In this document: piece after piece, positions 8,947 through 17,545 of the stretch | Position numbering within the stretch: the first letter of the stretch is position 1 | Layout of the letters: every line of letters starts with the position of its first letter | Assembly (NCBI GenBank): GCA_027307165.1 | Contig: DAHUXM010000023.1 | Coordinates: 1-52,329, forward strand | Origin: Gemmatimonadota bacterium | Lineage (GTDB): Bacteria > Gemmatimonadota > Gemmatimonadetes > Gemmatimonadales > Gemmatimonadaceae | Length of the DNA stretch: 52,329 bases | Direction: 5' to 3' | Notes under the pieces: model-generated | Database searches by the model: none | What the model was told of the DNA's origin: nothing | Seen by the model: only the letters and a program-made list of their open reading frames with translations | Made by a program: the position numbers and the translations under genes

Positions 8947-10340
8947 GAAAACAGTCGCCTGAACATGTCCGCGATGGTCGCGACGCCGACCGCCTTCACG
9001 TCCTTCGGAATGCGGCCGCCGGCAGAGCGTTGCGCTACAAAAGCGTTGCGCATTCCCATCTTCGCCGCCTCGGCGAGGCGACGCTCGGTCTGCGCGACGG
9101 GACGGATCTCGCCACCCAGCCCTACCTCGCCGATGAATACCGCGTCGGATGGCAACGCACGATCGTACACGCTCGACGCAAGTGCCGCTGCGACCGCAAG
9201 ATCACCCGCAGGTTCCCGCAACTGCACGCCTCCGACAACGTTGATGAACACGTCGAGCGATGAGAACGAGAGTCCGGCACGTTTGTCCAGAACCGCGAGC
9301 AGCAGCGCGAGCTTGCGTCCGTCGTATCCCGTGCTCACTCGCTGAGGAGTGCCGTACCCGGCCTTGGCCGCGAGCGCCTGCACCTCGATCAGAATCGGAC
9401 GGGATCCTTCCAGCAGTGTCGTCACCGCGCTGCCCGAGGCGATGTCGTGCCGGTCGCTGAGGAACAGTTCGGAGGGGTTCGCGACGGGCTCCAGCCCATT
9501 CTCGTGCATGCGAAAGACGCCGATCTCGTCCACGCTGCCGAACCGATTCTTTGTCGCGCGCAGCACGCGGTGATCCAACGTGCCCTCGCCCTCGAAATAG
9601 AGAACCGTATCGACGATGTGCTCCAGTGTCTTCGGGCCGGCGATGCCTCCGCCCTTGGTGACGTGCCCGACGAGGAACACGCTCGTCCCGGACGCCTTGG
9701 CAAAGTGCATGAGACGCGCAGCGGACTCGCGTACCTGCCCCACGTTTCCCGGAGCGCCTTCGAGATCGGATGTGAATACGGTCTGGATCGAGTCGACGAT
9801 CATCACAGCGGGCGCCTGTGCGGATGCTGTTGCCAGAATCGTTTCGAGATTCGTCTCGCTCAACAGCGCGACGTTCTGTGCCGAATCACCGAGTCTGTCG
9901 GCGCGCAACTTGACTTGCAGTGGCGATTCTTCACCGGACACGTACAGCACTTCGTGTTCGCGTCCCTGCAGGGTGGCCGCGACCTGAAGCAGCAACGTGG
10001 ATTTTCCGATACCGGGCTCGCCGCCGATGAGCACGACCGATCCCGGGACGATACCGCCGCCTAGTACGAAATCGAATTCACCGATTCCCGTTTTCCATCG
10101 CCGAGCCTCGGAGCCGTGCACGTCGCGGAGACGCGGCGCGGCGACGGCGGTACCGCCAGCGGAGAGCGACGCAGTCCCGCCGCGGCGTCGCGCAGTCGCA
10201 CCGGTCGCATTCGCGGGCGCGGAGACGATCTCCTCGACAAGAGTGTTCCAGTCGCCGCAGACGTCGCAGCGACCGGCCCACTTGGGGTGATCGGCTCCGC
10301 AATTGGTGCATCGGTAGATCGTTCTCGCCTTTGGACTCAC
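8943..10340 (-). CDS. radA: DNA repair protein RadA
   Basis: 465 residues in the standard RadA order: an N-terminal C4 zinc finger (Cys11, Cys14, Cys25, Cys28), a RecA-like ATPase with Walker A GGEPGIGKSTLLLQ, the RadA-specific KNRFGSVDEIGVF motif, and a Lon-protease-like C-terminal domain. RadA is a hexameric helicase that drives branch migration during recombination. The start is GTG, sharing one base with the dnaB TAG stop. Confidence 0.97.
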   Translation of the reverse strand: MSPKARTIYRCTNCGADHPKWAGRCDVCGDWNTLVEEIVSAPANATGATARRRGGTASLSAGGTAVAAPRLRDVHGSEARRWKTGIGEFDFVLGGGIVPGSVVLIGGEPGIGKSTLLLQVAATLQGREHEVLYVSGEESPLQVKLRADRLGDSAQNVALLSETNLETILATASAQAPAVMIVDSIQTVFTSDLEGAPGNVGQVRESAARLMHFAKASGTSVFLVGHVTKGGGIAGPKTLEHIVDTVLYFEGEGTLDHRVLRATKNRFGSVDEIGVFRMHENGLEPVANPSELFLSDRHDIASGSAVTTLLEGSRPILIEVQALAAKAGYGTPQRVSTGYDGRKLALLLAVLDKRAGLSFSSLDVFINVVGGVQLREPAGDLAVAAALASSVYDRALPSDAVFIGEVGLGGEIRPVAQTERRLAEAAKMGMRNAFVAQRSAGGRIPKDVKAVGVATIADMFRRLFS

Positions 10341-11791
10341 TAGCTCCCCTGCCCGCCTCCATTCTGGCGGCCGGAATAATTCTCGAAGCGGGTGTACTGT
10401 CGATTGAAGAACAACGTGACGTTGCCCGTTGGGCCGTTGCGCTGCTTTCCAATAATTACCTCGGCGAGTCCCTGCGAGGTTTTCCCATCCTTGTCCGGCA
10501 CGCTCGGATCCTTGCCTTCGAGAACGTCGTAATACTCCTGCCGGTAGAGGAACATCACGACGTCGGCGTCCTGCTCGATGGCCCCCGATTCACGCAGATC
10601 GGATAGCTGCGGCCGCTTGTTGTCGCCCGCGCGTTGCTCCGGCGCACGACTCAGCTGAGACAGCGCAATGACCGGTACGCGCAACTCGCGCGCGAGCGCC
10701 TTGAGCGAGCGCGAGATGGTGCTGATCTCCTGCTGTCTGTTCTCCGATGACGCGGGTCCCTGCATCAATTGAAGGTAGTCGACGACGATCATCCCGATGT
10801 CGTTCTCGGCCTTGAGTCGTCGCGCCTTGGATCGCATCTCGAGCAGTGAGATCGCGGGTGTGTCGTCAATCCATACCGGCGCCTGACTCAAGAGGCCCGC
10901 AGCGCGTCCCAGCTGAACGAACTCGTCGTCGCGCAACTTGCCCTTGCGCAGCCGCTGCGCATCGACGCGCGCTTCGCTCGTCAGCATACGTTGCAGCAGC
11001 GATTGCTTGCTCATCTCGAGCGAGAAGAACGCAACGGGAGTCTTGGCGTCGAGCGCCGCGTTCTGCGCGATGTTGAGGACGAAGGCCGTCTTTCCCATCG
11101 ACGGTCTTGCAGCGATGATCACCAGCTCCGACGGCTGGAATCCAGCCGTGAGCTCGTCCAGATCGTGGAACCCGCTCGACACGCCTGTAACAGACTCGCC
11201 CGCGAGATGAAGCTGTTCGATGCGCTCCATCGCTTCGTACATCAACTCCTTGACGCGCGTGAAGCCTTCGGTGCCGCGACTCTGGTTCACCTCGAAGATG
11301 CTGTGCTCCGCGGCGTCGAGCAGCTCGGCGGCGGGGAGCGCAGAATCAAATGCCTCGCTCACGATTGCAGTCGACACTTCGATCAGCCGGCGACGCAGCG
11401 CCTTCTCGCGCACGATCTTCGCGTGGTATTCCACGTTCGCCGCAGTCGGAACGACGTCGACGAGATAGGCGATGTACTCGCGGCCGCCGGCAGCTTCCAG
11501 CTCGTTCTTGCGCGAGAGCTCTTCCGTCAGCGTGAGTGGATCGATTACCTCGCCGCGCTCAGACAGCGCGAGCATCGCACGAAACACGCGACGATGCGAC
11601 TCACGATAGAACATCGATTCGTCGACATACTCCGTCGCGCGCAGCAACGCCTCGGCGTCGAGCAGCATCGCCGACAACACCGCCTGTTCGGCGGCTTCGG
11701 AGTATGGCGGCGTCCGGTCGCGATACGGATCGCGGCCGGCGCTCAATTCATGACTTCGCGGAGTCGAGTACGTGTCTAGCGAGCTTGACAT
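10340..11791 (-). CDS. dnaB: Replicative DNA helicase DnaB
   Basis: A 483-residue hexameric helicase. The N-terminal DnaB domain begins at PPYSEAAEQAVLSAMLLD. The C-terminal RecA-fold ATPase has Walker A ARPSMGKTAFVLN, IVVDYLQLMQG (Walker B) and ALSQLSRAPEQRAG. No intein or insertion is seen. The ATG lies inside the end of the upstream uracil-DNA glycosylase gene, a 44-bp overlap; there is no other ATG before the conserved domain. The last residues NGGGQGS form a short flexible tail. Confidence 0.97.
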   Translation of the reverse strand: MSSSLDTYSTPRSHELSAGRDPYRDRTPPYSEAAEQAVLSAMLLDAEALLRATEYVDESMFYRESHRRVFRAMLALSERGEVIDPLTLTEELSRKNELEAAGGREYIAYLVDVVPTAANVEYHAKIVREKALRRRLIEVSTAIVSEAFDSALPAAELLDAAEHSIFEVNQSRGTEGFTRVKELMYEAMERIEQLHLAGESVTGVSSGFHDLDELTAGFQPSELVIIAARPSMGKTAFVLNIAQNAALDAKTPVAFFSLEMSKQSLLQRMLTSEARVDAQRLRKGKLRDDEFVQLGRAAGLLSQAPVWIDDTPAISLLEMRSKARRLKAENDIGMIVVDYLQLMQGPASSENRQQEISTISRSLKALARELRVPVIALSQLSRAPEQRAGDNKRPQLSDLRESGAIEQDADVVMFLYRQEYYDVLEGKDPSVPDKDGKTSQGLAEVIIGKQRNGPTGNVTLFFNRQYTRFENYSGRQNGGGQGS

Positions 11792-12716
11792 CTTCCCAGG
11801 TTGGTCGCTTCCAGGCGGGGTTTCTCAGTAACGCGGCGGGGTGATACGTAACGATGAGCGGAATTCCATAGTACCGGTGAACGGCACCGCGGAGCTTGCC
11901 GATCGGCGTCTTTGTCTCCAGTAGAGTTTGCGCCGCGAACGTCCCGAGCGCCAGAATCACTTTCGGCTTGATCATCTGTATCTGGCGTACGAGATAGGGG
12001 CTGCAAGCCTCGACTTCGTTCGGTGCCGGATTGCGGTTTCCCGGGGGACGGTGCTTCAAAACGTTGGTGATGAACACCTGATCGCGAGTCAGGTCGATGG
12101 CCGCAAGAATCTTTGTGAGGAGCCCTCCGGCCTGCCCCACGAACGGTTGTCCGGTCTCATCCTCGTTCGCACCAGGAGCCTCGCCCACGCACATGAGCTC
12201 GGCGCTCTGGTCGCCGGTGCCGGGCACGGCATGCTTGGCGGTCTTGTACAGAGGGCAGCGGGTACATTCCTCGATCAGCGTGGCCAGCGAGTTGATCGAT
12301 CTGACGCTGTGAAATGGATTCTGCTCGAACAACGTCCCGTTGGCGTTCCCCACAACGAGCCCCTGCGTCTCAGTCTTCATCGCATCTTCCCCCGCCCTGA
12401 ACTGCGCCCGTTCTTCGGAGACATGCAGCGACTCCGCATGCACTTCCGGGACCCGATCCGCAGCACGCGCGGGTGCAACAGGCACTGGGTCACGCTGCAC
12501 CGCGGGCGGAGCCACGCGAGGTGCTCGGCGCGCCTCCAGCGGGCGTGTGGCCTGCTGCGGACGCGATGCCTGCGACGATTTTGCGGCTGTCGCCGGTCGC
12601 AGCTTGTCGATCGCGCTCAGCGCCTCGTCGATGCTCATGCCGTCCAGCACGAACTCCGACTCGCCCAGTTCGCGCCGCTGCTCGAGATACGCCCGCAGCC
12701 GCTCCCTACCGTCCAT
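11748..12716 (-). CDS. Uracil-DNA glycosylase, family 4 (Fe-S type), with a long N-terminal extension
   Basis: 322 residues. The last 170 or so are a family 4 uracil-DNA glycosylase: CTRCPLYKTAKHAVPG (Cys151, Cys154; cluster ligands), GEAPGANEDETGQPFVG (motif A), a third Cys in EACSPYLV and YHPAALLRNP (motif B). It removes uracil from deaminated DNA. The first 150 residues are Ala/Pro/Arg-rich and carry no domain I recognise, apart from a short helical start; similar extensions occur in phage-polymerase-related members. It overlaps coaBC by 11 bp upstream and dnaB by 44 bp downstream. Confidence 0.9.
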   Translation of the reverse strand: MDGRERLRAYLEQRRELGESEFVLDGMSIDEALSAIDKLRPATAAKSSQASRPQQATRPLEARRAPRVAPPAVQRDPVPVAPARAADRVPEVHAESLHVSEERAQFRAGEDAMKTETQGLVVGNANGTLFEQNPFHSVRSINSLATLIEECTRCPLYKTAKHAVPGTGDQSAELMCVGEAPGANEDETGQPFVGQAGGLLTKILAAIDLTRDQVFITNVLKHRPPGNRNPAPNEVEACSPYLVRQIQMIKPKVILALGTFAAQTLLETKTPIGKLRGAVHRYYGIPLIVTYHPAALLRNPAWKRPTWEDVKLARHVLDSAKS

Positions 12717-13908
12717 TCAACAACACCTCGATTCTGTCGAGCAATGACTCCGCAACATCGTCCTTCGACATGAGCGGAAGAACCTCCTCTCCATTCGCGG
12801 ACAGAAAAGTCACGCGATTCGTATCCGCGCCGAATCCCTCGCCCGCGACGCCTGCGCGGTTCGCAACGATCATGTCGAGCTGCTTGGCGGCAAGCTTCGC
12901 GCGCGCATTCTCGACCACTGATTGTGTCTCCAGAGCAAATCCAACGGTCACGAGCTTTGCCGGCCGGTTTGCGACGATAGACGCAAGAATGTCAGTGGTC
13001 GCAGTCAACGGAATCGAAGATGGCGCCTGTGCCTTCTTGATCTTCTCCGCCGCAACTTCCGCAGGACGAAAATCGGCGGGCGCGGCGGCCATTATCAGCG
13101 CGTCGGCATTCTTTATCGCGACGCTCACGGAAGACGACATCTCTGCGGTGCTCGTGACGCGCACGACGTGCACGCCAGTGGGAATCGGGACCTCGATCGC
13201 GCCTTTGATCAGTGTCACGTCCGCACCACGCGCCCACGCTGCGCGGGCAATCGCGATGCCCATTCGCCCGGTACTGTGATTGGAGATGAACCGCACAGGA
13301 TCGATCGCCTCGCGCGTGGACCCTGCGGTGACGACGAGGCGCTTGCCCGCAAGGGCGGATCCGCCGCGCAACGCACGCTCGACGTGTGCAGCGATCGCTT
13401 CAGGCTCGGGCATGCGACCAGGACCTTCACCTTCGTCGAATGCGAGCGGGCCGGTTGCCGGCTCGATCACATCGTAGCCTAACTCACGCAGGTGCTCGGC
13501 GTTCAACACTGTCTGTCTGTGCGACCACATCCTGTCGTTCATGGCCGGCACGATCAGTACGGGACAGCGCGCCGCGAGCAGCATTGCAGAGAGAAGATCA
13601 TCTGCGCGCCCGTGCGCGGCGCGCGCGAGGAAATCGGCTGTGGCTGGCGCCACGACGATGACTTGCGCTTCGCGCGCCAATCGAATGTGCGCGAGCGCCT
13701 CACCCGATTCGAACAGATCGCTGTGCACGCGGCGTCCAGTCACACCCTCGAACGTCACGGCACCCACGAACTGCTGGGCGCCGCGGGTCATGACCACGTC
13801 GACTTCGGCTCCGTCCTGCGCCAGAAGGCGCGCCAGCGTTACCGACTTGTAGCTGGCGATCCCTCCGGTGACGCCGAGTACGACGCGCCGCCCCCGGATG
13901 TCGCGCAG
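12706..13908 (-). CDS. coaBC: Bifunctional phosphopantothenoylcysteine decarboxylase/phosphopantothenate-cysteine ligase, probable CTG start
   Basis: CoaC (N-terminal, FMN) and CoaB (C-terminal) catalyse two consecutive coenzyme A steps. Homology begins with RGRRVVLGVTGGIASYKSV, which lies upstream of the first ATG (13795-13797). No ATG, GTG or TTG exists in frame between this segment and rpoZ. A CTG at 13906-13908, five bases after GCAGGAG, gives a 400-residue protein of standard length. Other visible motifs are PAMNDRMW (CoaC) and TAGSTREAIDPVRFISNHSTG (CoaB). The unusual start is inferred from homology and ribosome-site spacing; an annotation starting at 13797 would lose the first 37 residues. 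Confidence 0.9.
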   Translation of the reverse strand: MRDIRGRRVVLGVTGGIASYKSVTLARLLAQDGAEVDVVMTRGAQQFVGAVTFEGVTGRRVHSDLFESGEALAHIRLAREAQVIVVAPATADFLARAAHGRADDLLSAMLLAARCPVLIVPAMNDRMWSHRQTVLNAEHLRELGYDVIEPATGPLAFDEGEGPGRMPEPEAIAAHVERALRGGSALAGKRLVVTAGSTREAIDPVRFISNHSTGRMGIAIARAAWARGADVTLIKGAIEVPIPTGVHVVRVTSTAEMSSSVSVAIKNADALIMAAAPADFRPAEVAAEKIKKAQAPSSIPLTATTDILASIVANRPAKLVTVGFALETQSVVENARAKLAAKQLDMIVANRAGVAGEGFGADTNRVTFLSANGEEVLPLMSKDDVAESLLDRIEVLLNGR

Positions 13909-13910
13909 TG

Positions 13911-14120
13911 CTACTCCTGCCGGCGGCGGGGAACTACGTGGTAATCGATCTCGCCACCAGCCAGCTCATCGAGCGCACGCGTGGTGAGCTTCTTCTCGCC
14001 CGGCGCCGAGCGGTCGCGCGGGAACTCGTTGAGAACGCGCGCAAACTTGGCCGCGACGAGAACGCCGAGGTACTTGTTGGTCGCGTGTGCAGCAACGTCA
14101 TCAGGTGTATAGACTCTCAT
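13911..14120 (-). CDS. rpoZ: RNA polymerase omega subunit
   Basis: A 69-residue protein with the RpoZ core TNKYLGVLVAAKFARVLN followed by KKLTTRALDELAGGEI. It helps RpoB/RpoC assembly. It lies between gmk (12 bp upstream) and coaBC, the conserved gmk-rpoZ-coaBC order. The ATG has GGGGAG about 8 bases upstream. The C-terminal PRRRQE ends at a TAG that overlaps the coaBC ribosome-binding region. Confidence 0.93.
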   Translation of the reverse strand: MRVYTPDDVAAHATNKYLGVLVAAKFARVLNEFPRDRSAPGEKKLTTRALDELAGGEIDYHVVPRRRQE

Positions 14121-14132
14121 TTACAGACTCCC

Positions 14133-14768
14133 CTAAAAATGAAGCAGCTCCGCCTTGAGGACGGAAACCGTCTCAGCCGCGATGCGTGCACTCTGTGGTG
14201 AATTCACCCGCTTGAGGCATTCTGCATCGATGATGCACGAAACCTGTGCGACTGCGCGCTCCAACTGGTCGTTGACAACGACGTATTCGAACTCGCCAAT
14301 CACCCCGATCTCGCCGATGGCGTCGCGCAACCGCGTCGCTATCGTCGCACTGTCCTCCGTACCGCGGTCCTTCAATCTCGCCAGCAAAGCTTCGCCCGAT
14401 GGCGGCAGAACGAAGATCCGAACAGCGTCAGGGAACGACGCGGAGAACTGCATCGCGCCCTGAACGTCTATGTCCATCACCACGTTGCGGTTGGAAGCCA
14501 GAACCCGCTCCACCTCCCGCCGCAACGTCCCGTACATGTTGCCGTGCACTCGTGCGTACTCAGCGAACTCACCATTCTGGACCGCCTGCTCGAACTGTGC
14601 GGTGCTCAGAAAGTGATACGCGACTCCGTCAACCTCATCCGGCCGCGGCGTGCGCGTGGTCGCCGATACCGAGTATCCAACATCCTTCCTTACTTCGAGC
14701 AACCGCCTCGCGATCGTGGTCTTGCCCGCACCTGAGGGTGCGGAAAGAATGACCGGGAAACACTTCAC
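14133..14768 (-). CDS. gmk: Guanylate kinase
   Basis: A 211-residue enzyme phosphorylating GMP to GDP. The P-loop LSAPSGAGKTTIARRL, the GMP-binding SATTRTPRPDEVDGVAYHF and DIDVQGAMQF are clear. The start is GTG, overlapping the yicC stop by 4 bp. The C-terminus is about 10 residues longer than in the shortest members, which is common. Confidence 0.96.
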   Translation of the reverse strand: MKCFPVILSAPSGAGKTTIARRLLEVRKDVGYSVSATTRTPRPDEVDGVAYHFLSTAQFEQAVQNGEFAEYARVHGNMYGTLRREVERVLASNRNVVMDIDVQGAMQFSASFPDAVRIFVLPPSGEALLARLKDRGTEDSATIATRLRDAIGEIGVIGEFEYVVVNDQLERAVAQVSCIIDAECLKRVNSPQSARIAAETVSVLKAELLHF

Positions 14769-15655
14769 TCGACGTTCTCACTCTGCTCGCGCAACCGCTC
14801 GAGCTCTTCCTTGATCGCGACCACGTCGGTCAGAATCGCCGCATCACTCGCCTTGCTCCCCGTGGTGTTGGCCTCGCGCAGCATTTCCTGAATCAGAAAG
14901 CCAAGCCGCTTGCCGACACCAGCGCCCCGCTGTTCGCGGAGAGCTGCGCGGAACGCTGCGATGTGCGCGCCGAACCGGTTGAGCTCTTCCGACACATCCA
15001 TGCGATCCGCAAGAATCGCGATCTCCTGCGCCAGCCGCTGCGGATCCACCGCGACGCCGGCTGCCAACTCTGCAACCGCCGTCTGCAACCGGTTGCGCTG
15101 CTCGATCAATCTTGCCGGTGCCCGCTCGCGGATCCGTGCGAGCGCGTCCTCGATGATTCGCAGGTGCTCGTGCAGAAACTCCGAGATCCGTGCACCTTCC
15201 GCATCACGCATTCCGTCCAGTCCATTCGCGGCATCGTGGACGATTGCCAGCAGCTGGTCGACGTTTCCATCCGCCGCCTCGCCGTCGCCGCTCTCGTCTC
15301 CCGCCGCGGAAATCACGTCGGGAAGCCGCATCACGGTCGCAACGTCGACGTCGCCGGCCAGACCCAGCCGATCCTTCAGTGCCCGAAGCTGCTGTACGTA
15401 CGAAGCGACCCGATCCTCGTCGATCGCCAGCGCCCTATCGCCTTCCCGCTCGATCCGCGCCGTCAGCGACACGTGGCCGCGACTGAACCGCTTGCGCAGC
15501 GCCTCGCGTACGTCGCCCTCCCAGCGCGCCATTGCGCTCGGAAGCTTTATCGATGGATTGAAGAAACGATGGTTGACCGCGCGGATCTCAACGGAGACGC
15601 GCTGCGCGCCAACCGTCCCGTCAGCGATCCCGAAACCGGTCATGCTCGTGATCAT
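14765..15655 (-). CDS. yicC: YicC-family endoribonuclease
   Basis: 296 residues with the family start MITSMTGFG, the NHRFFN motif and a C-terminal DUF1732 region EANTTGSKASDAAILTDVVA. YicC/YloC proteins are endoribonucleases acting in RNA decay. It precedes gmk, as in many bacteria, and is the first gene after the candidate promoter at 15668-15696. An alternative start at the second Met (MTGFG) would shorten it by four residues. Confidence 0.93.
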   Translation of the reverse strand: MITSMTGFGIADGTVGAQRVSVEIRAVNHRFFNPSIKLPSAMARWEGDVREALRKRFSRGHVSLTARIEREGDRALAIDEDRVASYVQQLRALKDRLGLAGDVDVATVMRLPDVISAAGDESGDGEAADGNVDQLLAIVHDAANGLDGMRDAEGARISEFLHEHLRIIEDALARIRERAPARLIEQRNRLQTAVAELAAGVAVDPQRLAQEIAILADRMDVSEELNRFGAHIAAFRAALREQRGAGVGKRLGFLIQEMLREANTTGSKASDAAILTDVVAIKEELERLREQSENVE

Positions 15656-15667
15656 GTGCAGCCAACT

Positions 15668-15696
15668 AAGTTATTGTACCACAACGACTTTGTCAA
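15668..15696 (-). promoter_or_regulatory. Candidate sigma-70 promoter for the yicC-gmk-rpoZ-coaBC operon
   Basis: Read on the minus strand, TTGACA (15691-15696) is followed after 17 bp by TAACTT (15668-15673). The -35 is a perfect consensus and the -10 is partial (3 of 6). It lies 13 bp before the yicC ATG, so the leader would be very short. An overlapping TACAAT has only 12-bp spacing and is less likely to be the -10. Confidence 0.45.
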
Positions 15697-15715
15697 ATTT
15701 CGGGGAGTCGTCCGA

Positions 15716-17545
15716 TCAGTTGAAGAAGTACCACCGCGCCCCGTACACATTCACCGGCCGCGGCATCAGATAACCCGGCACCTGGTCGTAAATCGCACCC
15801 ACCACGTTCCGCCGCTGGAAGGACAGCACGCCGCGCAAGATCCGGAGCTCCACCAGCACCGAAAACACCCGGCTCGACATCGCCAGCCTGTCCGTTCCAC
15901 CCGATTGAGGGAATGGCGCCGAGCTGCGGTAGTCCATTCCGGGCTGGATCAGGAACGAGAAATTCCGGTTCGGAAAGCGCGACAGCCACTCGGTGTAGTA
16001 CCGGATGTCCGCGTGTGCCTCGGTCTGCGGCGTGTACGCGGCCACGTTCTGCCAGTGGGTAACGGTCGCGTCAGCGCTCAGGCCGCCGATGATCGGCCCT
16101 TGCAAACCCGCAATGGTTCCGGTCTGGCGCCCCACCGCGCGCGCGACGAATGCCGTGTCCCACTGTGCCGACGGGACGAGCAACGCGGTGTCCCGCGTTA
16201 CGACGCCGCCGGTAAGCCAGAGGCCAGCCGGCAGTACTCGTAGCCCCGCTTCGAAACGTCCGCTCCGTGAGTCAGGCTGCCTGATGAAGCCGATCGCGGG
16301 CGTGCCGAACGCGGTGCGCTGGCCGACATAGCCGAGCAGCGATATGAAGGGCAGCGGCGTGAGTCGCGCACCACCTTCCACGCGCGTCAACCCGGCATAC
16401 TCGTCACGCTCGGCCATCGCACTCAGCGACAGGAACGTGTGCGTGAGATCGAACGTCGCGCTGGGCGAGTTGTAGCCCTTGCCGAGCCGCGTTCGGTAGC
16501 GCTCGATGAGTCTGAGACGCCCTCCGGCCGCGTCCATCCCGAGCGTTGCCACGTACTGCGTGGCGGACGCAAGCGAGTCGACGGTGTCCGGCGCGAACCC
16601 GTACTGACGTGCAGTGGTCGAGTCGTAGTGCGGACTGTTCTCCTTGAGAATCTGCGTCGACGCGACGAGTTGAAGAAATGGTCCGCTCCCTTCCCGGCCG
16701 ATCGCGGCACGCAGATAACCCATCGTGTTGGCAGAGCGATACCCGGGCAGATCCTGCCCGAAGCCGAAACGGCCTGTAACCGTGCGTGTGTCGTTGCTGC
16801 GAATTGCGGTCGCATCGAGACTCCAGGAATGATGCGCGATGCCGTATCGCACCATTCCACCGAAGTCCTGGCCGCCTCCGCCATTACGAAGATCGGTAAC
16901 GCCAAACTGCTGCAACGCGACCTGAAGGCCAGCACCGTTGTAGAAGCGCTTGCCATAGTACGCGCGATACAGATTGGTATTCAGATCACCCGTGAGCGCG
17001 TCGACGCGCGTGTACGGCGTGGTCTGATCGTACTCCCACGTGCGCATGTCGATGCGTAATCCGTTGGCACCGCGCGCGAGCGAAACTTTCTCGAGCGTCC
17101 AGAGAGGAACGGAATGCAGATCCGGTGCAACGCCGTTACGCGGCTCCAGGTCGTCGCGCTCGATGCCGTCGAGGAATACGCGCACGCGACTGAAGTCGCC
17201 GCCGAACGCGGTTGCCTGCGGCGCCGCGAGCCAGCCGGTGCGAAAGGTGGTGAATCCCGGGATGCGATCCAGCAGGTCACCGAGTGTGAGCGCGCCCGTC
17301 GCGAAGAGCGCGTCACGATCGTACGTGAACGCCTGCCCGATCTCGAGCGACGGCATGACGTCGTCCCGGCCGAAGCGCGCCTGCACGCTATCGGCGTGCT
17401 GCGGCTTGGGTGGCGCATCCTCCGGCGCCTTGCGGACAGTGTCGCGTGGAAGCCCCTGTGCGTTTGCGCTGACCGCCGGAACAGCAGCCATCGTCGCGAT
17501 GCACGCCGTTGCAATCAGCGCGCACCGCGCGAGGCGAATCGACAT
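15716..17545 (-). CDS. Outer-membrane TonB-dependent-receptor-like protein with plug domain
   Basis: 609 residues. An N-terminal signal peptide (LARCALIATACIATMAAVPA, cleavage near ANAQG) is followed by a plug-like stretch (TGALTLGDLLDRIPGFTTF, VFLDGIERDDLEPR, LEKVSLARGANGLRIDMRT) and then about 400 residues of alternating beta-strand sequence ending in an aromatic residue (RWYFFN), as expected for a 22-stranded barrel. It lacks an obvious TonB box and CarboxypepD domain, and the ligand is unknown. I place the start at the ATG overlapping the pepA stop (TGATG) rather than the TTG one codon earlier. Confidence 0.75.
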   Translation of the reverse strand: MSIRLARCALIATACIATMAAVPAVSANAQGLPRDTVRKAPEDAPPKPQHADSVQARFGRDDVMPSLEIGQAFTYDRDALFATGALTLGDLLDRIPGFTTFRTGWLAAPQATAFGGDFSRVRVFLDGIERDDLEPRNGVAPDLHSVPLWTLEKVSLARGANGLRIDMRTWEYDQTTPYTRVDALTGDLNTNLYRAYYGKRFYNGAGLQVALQQFGVTDLRNGGGGQDFGGMVRYGIAHHSWSLDATAIRSNDTRTVTGRFGFGQDLPGYRSANTMGYLRAAIGREGSGPFLQLVASTQILKENSPHYDSTTARQYGFAPDTVDSLASATQYVATLGMDAAGGRLRLIERYRTRLGKGYNSPSATFDLTHTFLSLSAMAERDEYAGLTRVEGGARLTPLPFISLLGYVGQRTAFGTPAIGFIRQPDSRSGRFEAGLRVLPAGLWLTGGVVTRDTALLVPSAQWDTAFVARAVGRQTGTIAGLQGPIIGGLSADATVTHWQNVAAYTPQTEAHADIRYYTEWLSRFPNRNFSFLIQPGMDYRSSAPFPQSGGTDRLAMSSRVFSVLVELRILRGVLSFQRRNVVGAIYDQVPGYLMPRPVNVYGARWYFFN

